In this document: piece after piece, positions 8,589 to 14,673 of the stretch
Layout of the letters: every line of letters starts with the position of its first letter
How positions within the stretch are numbered: the stretch's first letter is position 1
NCBI GenBank assembly: GCA_030425645.1
Contig: JAUHZK010000005.1
Coordinates: 62,001-126,000 of the forward strand
DNA length: 64,000 nt
Source: Gammaproteobacteria bacterium
Lineage (GTDB): Bacteria > Pseudomonadota > Gammaproteobacteria > JAPPPA01
Direction of reading: 5' to 3'
Position numbers and translations under genes: made by a program
Notes under the pieces: generated by a model
Databases searched by the model: none
What the model saw: the letters and a program-made list of their open reading frames with translations, nothing else
What the model was told of the DNA's origin: nothing

Positions 8589-9404
8589 CTAGGGCTCGTC
8601 ACACTGGCAGTTATGTAACTGCAAGTTATTGGGGTTAGCCAGCCAGCTGGGTGAGAAATCGAACATACGCCTGACGGTACGGGCGAAATGAGCCTGATCA
8701 TAAAAACCCACCTCGGCGGCAATATCAGTCAGCATCATGCCGGTTTGCCATAACACCGCTGCCTGCCGCAGCCGCGCCCATAACAGGTACTGACGCACTG
8801 GCAAGCCATACTGCTGCTTAAACAAATGCATAAAACGTGATTCCGACACCTCAGCCTGTTTGGCTAAGGCTTCGATATCTGGGTTTACCGGCAGACTGCG
8901 GCGCAACTCCGTGGCAATAGCTTCAATGCGAGGGTCAAACTCTGGCCGTTCAGGGCGGTAAGCACTAAAGCCGATCAATAGCTGCTCAACTAAATGCCAG
9001 GCGCTATCGCAATCTAAGCTGCCGTTTAGGGCCTCTTGGCACCGTGGTAACAGTGCCGTAATTTTCTCAATGTCGAGCGCAACCGCATCCCGTTCCAGCA
9101 ACACCGGCTCAAGGTAGCGGTACGCCGCACTGTCAGCATCGATCAATAAGTCCAACACGGCACCGTCATGCGTATCGACACACTGCTCGCAGTTTGGCCT
9201 CACCAAGACTGCTCTTGCCGACAGTGGACCGGTATCCGTAGAAACCGTAATCTCGCCATCCAAGCCAATATATAGCGAGGCTGGGAAGTGCATATGCGGC
9301 GTATTAGCCAAGGACCGGCTCGCCATCATCAATACACCCTGCCACAGCCAAACGTGATTGGTTGCTGGCTGTTGCTCAGAATGATGGCTAGGCTTAGAAG
9401 TCAT
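8589..9404 (-). CDS. AraC-family transcriptional regulator
   Basis: The 271-residue protein ends in a typical AraC double helix-turn-helix domain (about 170-262): ALAKQAEVSESRFMHLFKQQ for the first helix-turn-helix and DIAAEVGFYDQAHFARTVRR for the second. The N-terminal part has an AraC-type cupin-like character (HMHFPASLYIGLDGE, about 39-53) with CEQC near 74-77. It is transcribed away from the Mpo1-like gene, and a 12-base imperfect inverted repeat lies between them, so it probably controls that gene and itself (inference). The inducer is unknown. Confidence 0.9.
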   Translation of the reverse strand: MTSKPSHHSEQQPATNHVWLWQGVLMMASRSLANTPHMHFPASLYIGLDGEITVSTDTGPLSARAVLVRPNCEQCVDTHDGAVLDLLIDADSAAYRYLEPVLLERDAVALDIEKITALLPRCQEALNGSLDCDSAWHLVEQLLIGFSAYRPERPEFDPRIEAIATELRRSLPVNPDIEALAKQAEVSESRFMHLFKQQYGLPVRQYLLWARLRQAAVLWQTGMMLTDIAAEVGFYDQAHFARTVRRMFDFSPSWLANPNNLQLHNCQCDEP

Positions 9405-9416
9405 TTTTTTGATGAT

Positions 9417-9488
9417 TTTTAGTCACGACAGTTGCGTACAAGCATGGCATAAACAATAGGCATAAAGTAACCTCAATCGTGACCAAAA
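9417..9488. promoter_or_regulatory. Inverted repeat in the araC / Mpo1-like divergent promoter region
   Basis: Arms TTTTAGTCACGA (9417-9428) and TCGTGACCAAAA (9477-9488) match at 11 of 12 positions and lie 48 bases apart, about four to five helical turns. They flank the divergent start region, as expected for operator half-sites or paired sites of the adjacent regulator. Confidence 0.5.
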
Positions 9489-9513
9489 GATTACTGGCTA
9501 GGAGGATTTATCC

Positions 9514-10014
9514 ATGCGTACATTAGAAGAATTTTTGAACGAATACGCAAAGACCCATATGAACCCGGTGAACTCCGCTATTCATATGATTTGCGTTCCC
9601 ATTATCGTAGTTTTCACACTGGGCCTAGTGTGGGGCGCCACTGATCTTATCTATGGCGGCTATCTAGCCGGTAAAACCATCGCCGGTATCGACGCCTTCT
9701 TGCTACTCAACGGCGGCACCTTAGGCGTTATCTTTATGCTGCAGTTTTACGCACGCCTAAATATGAAGCTATTTGTGATTATGATCGGCTTCCTCGCCTT
9801 TAGCTGGTGGGTGCTCTACAGCATTCATACCGCTGGTTATAACGTGCTACTCGTTTCTGCCGTGATTTGGGTGGCCGCATGGATTGGCCAATTTATCGGC
9901 CACCATATTGAAGGCGCCAAACCTTCATTTACCGACGACCTAGTATTTCTACTGATCGGCCCAGCCTTTGTACTTAACAAAGTACTACGCAAAACTGGTG
10001 GTGCTTGGGTTTAA
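9514..10014 (+). CDS. Mpo1-like (DUF962) membrane protein
   Basis: The protein has 166 residues and four or five hydrophobic helices. The N-terminus carries the family signature: EEFLNEYAKTHMNPVNSAIHMICVP, with conserved Asn and His residues, and a later GQFIGHHIEGAKPSF stretch supplies the second His cluster. Yeast Mpo1 in this family is an Fe-dependent dioxygenase acting on 2-hydroxy fatty acids; bacterial members are mostly uncharacterised. An AGGAGG ribosome site sits 8 bases before the ATG. It is divergent from the AraC gene and followed by a terminator-like repeat. Confidence 0.82.
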   Translation: MRTLEEFLNEYAKTHMNPVNSAIHMICVPIIVVFTLGLVWGATDLIYGGYLAGKTIAGIDAFLLLNGGTLGVIFMLQFYARLNMKLFVIMIGFLAFSWWVLYSIHTAGYNVLLVSAVIWVAAWIGQFIGHHIEGAKPSFTDDLVFLLIGPAFVLNKVLRKTGGAWV

Positions 10015-10034
10015 ACCCCACTACCAACCAAATT

Positions 10035-10104
10035 AAAAATGGGACAGACCCGTTTGGGTCTGTCCCATTTTTTATTTCGGTTGGGTCTGTCCCATTTTTT
10101 ATTT
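10035..10104. repeat. GGGACAGACCC hairpin with tandem half-copy, probable terminator
   Basis: A 17-base perfect stem (10035-10051 with 10056-10072, loop GTTT) is built on GGGACAGACCC and ends in a T-run, so it can terminate the Mpo1-like gene. A 24-base direct copy of its right half with the T-run follows (10054-10077 and 10081-10104). The second copy overlaps the last codons of the convergent gene. The motif is one that recurs between genes in many gammaproteobacteria (general knowledge), so it may be a REP-like mobile repeat as well. Confidence 0.75.
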
Positions 10105-10596
10105 ACCTGGCCCCTTTCCATTACTAACTTGGACTAGACCACCCAGCAAATCAGACGGAATATTCCTAAATTTAGCTCTCAGATAAATAACAATAAGCAC
10201 CCATATCAACATTAAATGAGTAAACAAAAATACAAAAATATTATGATCAAAACGGCTAAGTGAATATGGGTGTACAACCTCTGAATCTATTTTTACTTCA
10301 ACGGGCGTTACAGAGTTAATAAACCTTTTCCAATAACCGCTAACCCAACGATGTTTCAAAAGGGCTGCTTCATCACACCCTAGGTTTTCGGACTTAAAAG
10401 GTACTACCCTTTTATTTTCAACATTTAATTCGAGAAGCCTGGCGCCGTGTTTGAGCCTATGGCAAGAAACACCAGTAATTCTACCTTCAAAGAATTCAGC
10501 ACCCTCTAGGGCTCCCGCCTCGGCAGCATACCAATACCAATTAAATGGCAATATAAACAGCAAAATGAAGGATATACGTTTACTAATTTTAGTCAT
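10099..10596 (-). CDS. Hypothetical protein with N- and C-terminal membrane segments
   Basis: The family is not recognised. The 165-residue product has a hydrophobic N-terminus (8-24), an exposed central domain of about 100 residues with two Cys (in GVSCHRL and NLGCDEA), and a second hydrophobic segment (about 120-142) followed by a short basic tail. It is preceded by a GGGGGG ribosome site. Its base use is more AT-rich than its neighbours, and its 3' end runs into the GGGACAGACCC repeat, so it may have arrived with mobile sequence. No function can be given. Confidence 0.6.
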   Translation of the reverse strand: MTKISKRISFILLFILPFNWYWYAAEAGALEGAEFFEGRITGVSCHRLKHGARLLELNVENKRVVPFKSENLGCDEAALLKHRWVSGYWKRFINSVTPVEVKIDSEVVHPYSLSRFDHNIFVFLFTHLMLIWVLIVIYLRAKFRNIPSDLLGGLVQVSNGKGPGK

Positions 10597-10729
10597 TTAC
10601 CCCCCGATACCTTTTTGTTCATCTATCTACTTATTCAGTCATCTCGAACACATGCAACGGTGCCTGAGTCGCAAATTTATATTCGGGCAGACCCAAGAAG
10701 GTTGATACCACTTTTTTATCATTTTTTTG

Positions 10730-11668
10730 CTAACTGGCTTTACTGGCAGCAATAGTCACCCAATCCGCCACATCGGCTAGACGTGCTAAATATTGTTCAC
10801 GGCTACTAACGTTGCCAACGAGCTGCTGTTTTAGTTCTTCTCGCAGTTTATCTACCAGCTTATTCAAACGCCGTTGATGTAAACCTAACTTAGCCTGTAG
10901 CGGATCGGTAACAAAACCTGACATTGAGGCTGCGAGGGCGAGAATCACAATTAACAGCAACGTGGCGATAATACGTGCTCCCCAGTCAACTTCCGGCGGA
11001 AACCAGCCATACCAAACCCGCCCTAGGCGCTCACCTAACCAGAAGTCGCGCACAGCGTTTTCCCATGCCCACCAGCTGGCGAGTGCCGCGCCTCCACCTA
11101 AGGCCCCCGGCGTAAACTGTTTAAAGGCTACCGCGCCAAAAGCAGCCATGCCTAGGCTACTGGATAACTCTGCAATCGCCGTGCGGGCTCCAAACAAGCG
11201 CGCTTTTAATTGCTGGCTTTGTGACTGCAGTACATTGCCTTCTAAGGCCTGCTGCCAAACCACTTCGTCAATACCGGCAACGTCGGCCATATAGCGTAAT
11301 AAGGGATCCGGTTCCTTAGGACTGATATCCAGCAGTTCTTTTTCGATTAAGCCGGTGAGATGCCGCTGCAAGCGAGTGGAAAATCCAACTGGCAGACGCC
11401 CGATAAAATCACAAGCCCGAGGCCAACCGCATAATCGCAACAACTGCCCCAGCAACTGCAGCAATAACCAAAAAGGCGCCCAGGCAATATTCAGCGGCAC
11501 GCGCAGCAAATCCCAGCCAAAGGCTTGCCGATTTAACCGCCGCGAACCGGCGCCCTGCAAATGCCTGCTGACAAAGCTATCAATGCGGCTTTGGCAGTCA
11601 TCGCAATAGCGGTCAATCGCGGTTTCTAGCGAAGGCTGTTGTTCGGTGCTCACACTCGGTACTCGCAT
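10730..11668 (-). CDS. Conserved membrane protein (DUF6635-like)
   Basis: The 312-residue protein has an amphipathic N-terminal part with a conserved-looking FGWDLLRVPLNIAWAPFWLL stretch (about 50-70), a Gly/Ala-rich hydrophobic pair (about 170-200), another helix around 236-255, and a basic C-terminal coiled segment. The N-terminal pattern resembles uncharacterised proteobacterial membrane proteins (DUF6635), by memory only. No catalytic motif is visible. It is alone on its strand between an AT-rich hypothetical gene and a divergent hydrolase gene. Confidence 0.6.
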   Translation of the reverse strand: MRVPSVSTEQQPSLETAIDRYCDDCQSRIDSFVSRHLQGAGSRRLNRQAFGWDLLRVPLNIAWAPFWLLLQLLGQLLRLCGWPRACDFIGRLPVGFSTRLQRHLTGLIEKELLDISPKEPDPLLRYMADVAGIDEVVWQQALEGNVLQSQSQQLKARLFGARTAIAELSSSLGMAAFGAVAFKQFTPGALGGGAALASWWAWENAVRDFWLGERLGRVWYGWFPPEVDWGARIIATLLLIVILALAASMSGFVTDPLQAKLGLHQRRLNKLVDKLREELKQQLVGNVSSREQYLARLADVADWVTIAASKAS

Positions 11669-11829
11669 TCGGCATTTAGGGGGATTCTGGATACGGTTAA
11701 AGAATTAGATGGGTGACTGATTACCGCGCCAGCCAGCTTACGCGCGGCAACCACTCGCTTGCTAAGCTTACTGTGGCAAAGTTAGGCTGTTATTAGCAAA
11801 TTTTATCCAATCTTGGGGGAGTGGACGGC

Positions 11830-12759
11830 GTGAAAAAAGGTTTACTGATTGTCATTTTGGTATTGGCGGCAGCGGTGGCTTGGGCCAATTTATTTCCAGC
11901 TCAGTTTATGGGCGTGGCCCTAACCGCAGAGCGCGACCGCAATGGCCTAAGTTATAAAACCACTGAAGTTGATGGCGAAACTTGGCACTACCTTGAAGGT
12001 GGCATTGGTCAGGCCGAAACCGTAGTGATGGTGCATGGTTTTGGTGGTGACAAAGATAACTGGACGCGTTTTGCTGGCTCTATCACCCCCTTCTACCATG
12101 TGATTAGCATGGACTTACCCGGCTTTGGCCAATCCGCCCGCCATGAGGGTTGGAGCTATCGTATTGGCGACCAGGCAGATCGTGTTCATAAGTTTTTAAC
12201 ATCGATTGGCGTCAACCGCTTCCACTTGGTTGGTAACAGCATGGGCGGCAATCTCACCGGGGTTTATACCCATCGTTACCCAGACAGTGTGATTACCATG
12301 GGCTTGTTTAATAACTCGGGCACTGCCGAGCCAGTTGCTAGCGAAATGACCAAACGGCGCGAGGCTGGCGAGCCTAACCCCTTAGTGATTAGTGCGATTG
12401 AAGAATACGACGCCTTGCTTGATTTTGTGTCGGTCAAAAAACCTTGGCTGCCCGCGCCGGCGAAAAAATACTTCGCCCAAAAAGCGCTCGATAACGCAGC
12501 CTTTAATACCTATATCTTTAACCAATACAAAGGCGACCGCGGTGCCGCGTTAGAAGACAAACTGCCCTCGATTACGCAGCCGACCCTAATCCTTTGGGGC
12601 GATGGCGATGATGTACTCGACAAAAGCCGTATTGACGTAATGACGCCCTTGTTAGCCAACGAGACCGTTGTGATCATGCCAGAAACCGGTCACGTACCGA
12701 TGGCAGAACGCCCCGGCCAAACCGCGCAGCATTACCTTAGCTTTATTAACCAACACTAA
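11830..12759 (+). CDS. Membrane-anchored alpha/beta hydrolase
   Basis: This is an esterase/lipase-like alpha/beta hydrolase with an N-terminal signal anchor. The oxyanion segment VHGFGGDKDNW, the nucleophile elbow GNSMGG, the acid in WGDGDDVLD and the His in TGHVPMAERP are all visible in order. Two GTG starts are possible: 11821, and 11830, which has GGGGGAG at 8 bases and is preferred here (309 residues). It is followed after 4 bases by a HIT-family gene, so they are likely co-transcribed. The substrate is unknown; lipases of this type act on acyl esters. Confidence 0.85.
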   Translation: MKKGLLIVILVLAAAVAWANLFPAQFMGVALTAERDRNGLSYKTTEVDGETWHYLEGGIGQAETVVMVHGFGGDKDNWTRFAGSITPFYHVISMDLPGFGQSARHEGWSYRIGDQADRVHKFLTSIGVNRFHLVGNSMGGNLTGVYTHRYPDSVITMGLFNNSGTAEPVASEMTKRREAGEPNPLVISAIEEYDALLDFVSVKKPWLPAPAKKYFAQKALDNAAFNTYIFNQYKGDRGAALEDKLPSITQPTLILWGDGDDVLDKSRIDVMTPLLANETVVIMPETGHVPMAERPGQTAQHYLSFINQH

Positions 12760-12763
12760 ACTC

Positions 12764-13171
12764 ATGGGAGCTTTTGCATTACATCCGCAGCTAGCGGCCG
12801 ACACCATAGAAGTCGGCTCCGCCGGTTTATGCTCGGTACTGCTAATGAACGACAGCCAATACCCCTGGCTGATTCTGGTACCGCAACGGCCTGATATCCG
12901 TGAGGTATACGACCTAAGCGCCAGCGACCAAAGCCAGCTGTGGCAAGAGGTCAGTCATTGCGGCCAAGGGCTGATGGACTTGCACCGTGGTTTTAAACTC
13001 AATATCGGCGCCTTGGGCAATATGGTGCCGCAGCTACATATCCATGTGATTGCCCGCCAAACCGATGACCCGGCTTGGCCTGGGCCGGTGTGGGGAGTTA
13101 AGCCTGCAGTGGCTTATTCTGAGGATGAGTTAGCTGCGTATTTGCCGCAGTTGCGGGAGTTGCTCGGATAG
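12764..13171 (+). CDS. HIT-domain protein
   Basis: This 135-residue histidine-triad protein would hydrolyse or transfer nucleotides from small nucleotide conjugates. The signature appears as PQLHIHVIAR (about residues 88-97): two of the three His of the classic HxHxH are present and the first position is Gln, a variant common in this proteobacterial subgroup. Upstream, NDSQYPWLILVPQRPD matches the usual N-terminal half. It follows the hydrolase gene directly. Confidence 0.9.
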   Translation: MGAFALHPQLAADTIEVGSAGLCSVLLMNDSQYPWLILVPQRPDIREVYDLSASDQSQLWQEVSHCGQGLMDLHRGFKLNIGALGNMVPQLHIHVIARQTDDPAWPGPVWGVKPAVAYSEDELAAYLPQLRELLG

Positions 13172-13211
13172 CACTCGCATAGGTCTGTATCACTTGCGGA
13201 TGAGCCGGCTA

Positions 13212-13798
13212 GCGGTTGTTTCGGGCCTGCCACTTTGCTGGTGTCGGTTTCGGCCTTTAGAAGGTTTTATACGCTTTCGGTAAGTTTCCTTGGTGCGGGC
13301 CGAGTGACTTTTCTTTGTCTCGCCAAAGAAAAGTAACCAAAAGAAAGGCGATCCCACCATGCGGCCCCTCCGGGGTCCCCTGCGCTACTCGCCAAATCGA
13401 GCGCCTGCGGAACTCGCTTCGCTCAAACAGGCCGCAGGCTCCATCTCGATTTAGCTCCGTTGCTCGGCCGCATAGAAGGCAAGGGTACTGCTAACCAGCT
13501 GCATTGGTAGCGTGAGGTCTTTCCCTAAAGGCCCCTTTTGCGCAGCTGAGCATCGCAGGGGATTTTGGATTGAGGGAGCGGCTTGTTTGAGCGCAGCGAG
13601 TTCCCGCGACCGCCAAAATCCGCGAGAAGCGCAAGGAACCCCGAAGGGGCTGCGCGGTTGGCGGTGGCTTTTTTGGTTACTTTTTTCGCCAAGGAAAAAA
13701 GTAACTCGGCCTCACCAACAAACTTACCGAAAGCGGATAGAACCCTCTAGGGCCGAAACAACCACGAGCCAAGGTTAAGCCCCTAAACCGACACCAAG
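13212..13798. repeat. Long palindromic repeat element, copy A
   Basis: No gene lies in this 640-base gap. Positions 13240-13765 match 56405-56942 in the same orientation at high identity. The element is itself a giant imperfect palindrome: the left arm (GGTTTCGGCC ... CGCTTTCGGTAAG ... GGGCCGAGTGACTTTTC ... AAAGAAAAGTAACCAAAAG) is mirrored by the right arm (GTTACTTTTTTCGCC ... AAGTAACTCGGCC ... CTTACCGAAAGCG ... GGGCCGAAACAACC). The inner parts also pair, around TTTGAGCG-AGCGAGTTCC. In this copy outer pieces extend to 13212 and 13798. It has no coding signature and could be a non-autonomous mobile repeat or a structured DNA/RNA site. Confidence 0.85.
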
Positions 13799-13811
13799 GT
13801 CTTGCGCGGTA

Positions 13812-14591
13812 TTAGATAAACACCCGCCGCAAAATCTCAGTCGTGCGACTCTCTGGATTCTCACGAATCTTCTGCTCTTCCTTACCCAGCTGCTTAAACA
13901 AACCATCCAAGGCGCCGTTGGTAACGTGATCATCTAGATTTAGATCAACATCAGCAATGTTGTTGTCTTTTAGGAACATGGTTACCGGCGCGGCAATGCG
14001 TTGCAGCTGTTTGTAGCTACGCGTGACGCCGGTATCAGATGTCGCCCGCGATACTAATGGACGAAAACGTTTATACAGCTCACCCTCGGTTGCGTTACGC
14101 AGAAATTCTGTAGCCGACTGAGGGCCGCCTTCGACAATACTTTTTACATCCGCCAATTGCAGGCTTCGAATGGCATTGCCAAAAATTTCAGCCGCCTCGG
14201 GTACCGCACTCTCTGCGGCGCGATTCAAGGTGACGATAAAGTTGTCGACCATTTCTTCTTGGCCCAGCTTCCGCAACGGCCCTTCCAAATAGCTCAGTTC
14301 CTGCGGGGCTTCGATACGCACCAAAGGATTGGCAGAAAAGCCGCCGGTTTTGCCAAGCTGATTGATAGCGCGCTCAACACCAACCGCCAGCGCTTCGCGC
14401 ACGCCTTCTACCATCTCGGTTTCAGATAACACTGCCAAGGCGTTCTGTTCGATGGAGCTACTGTCGCCACCACCAAATAAACCGCCAAAGGTTTCCTCAA
14501 ACCAGTCCCCAAAACCCGCTTGCGCAGGTGCACTGATGGCCACGCTCGTGGCGATAAGCAATACAGATAAATAACGCACATTACACCCCAT
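13812..14591 (-). CDS. DUF4197 exported protein
   Basis: The protein is 259 residues from the ATG at 14591, which places a proper signal peptide (RYLSVLLIATSVAISAPAQA) at the N-terminus. An in-frame ATG at 14636 would add 15 residues but lies inside two terminator hairpins. The mature protein is helical, with GFGDWFEETFGGLFGG near its start and the AINQLGKTGGF/NPLVRI region and later FKQLGKEEQKIR typical of DUF4197 proteins. Function of the family is unknown; the protein is probably periplasmic. Confidence 0.82.
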   Translation of the reverse strand: MGCNVRYLSVLLIATSVAISAPAQAGFGDWFEETFGGLFGGGDSSSIEQNALAVLSETEMVEGVREALAVGVERAINQLGKTGGFSANPLVRIEAPQELSYLEGPLRKLGQEEMVDNFIVTLNRAAESAVPEAAEIFGNAIRSLQLADVKSIVEGGPQSATEFLRNATEGELYKRFRPLVSRATSDTGVTRSYKQLQRIAAPVTMFLKDNNIADVDLNLDDHVTNGALDGLFKQLGKEEQKIRENPESRTTEILRRVFI

Positions 14592-14593
14592 AG

Positions 14594-14625
14594 AAAAAAC
14601 GTTGGCTATTAGACCAGAAGCCAAC
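14594..14625 (-). terminator. Second of two stacked terminators upstream of DUF4197
   Basis: On the minus strand, arms GTTGGCT (complement of 14619-14625) and AGCCAAC (complement of 14601-14607) are followed by a run of six T (14594-14599). It lies only 3 bases before the DUF4197 start codon, so it may attenuate transcription entering that gene. Confidence 0.6.
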
Positions 14626-14636
14626 AAAAAATTCAC

Positions 14637-14666
14637 AGCCTGCCGCTACAGCCGCAGCGGCAGGCT
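14637..14666 (-). terminator. Terminator after the penicillin acylase gene
   Basis: A perfect 11-base stem AGCCTGCCGCT/AGCGGCAGGCT with an 8-base loop is followed on the minus strand, 4 bases on, by a T-run. It begins 8 bases after the acylase stop codon. Confidence 0.75.
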
Positions 14667-14673
14667 CGCCCTA

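Noticed and set aside
13512-13778. 88-residue open frame inside palindrome copy A
   Set aside because: It is Arg/Ser-rich without family features, and the same region in copy B does not preserve the frame; the element is explained as a palindromic repeat.
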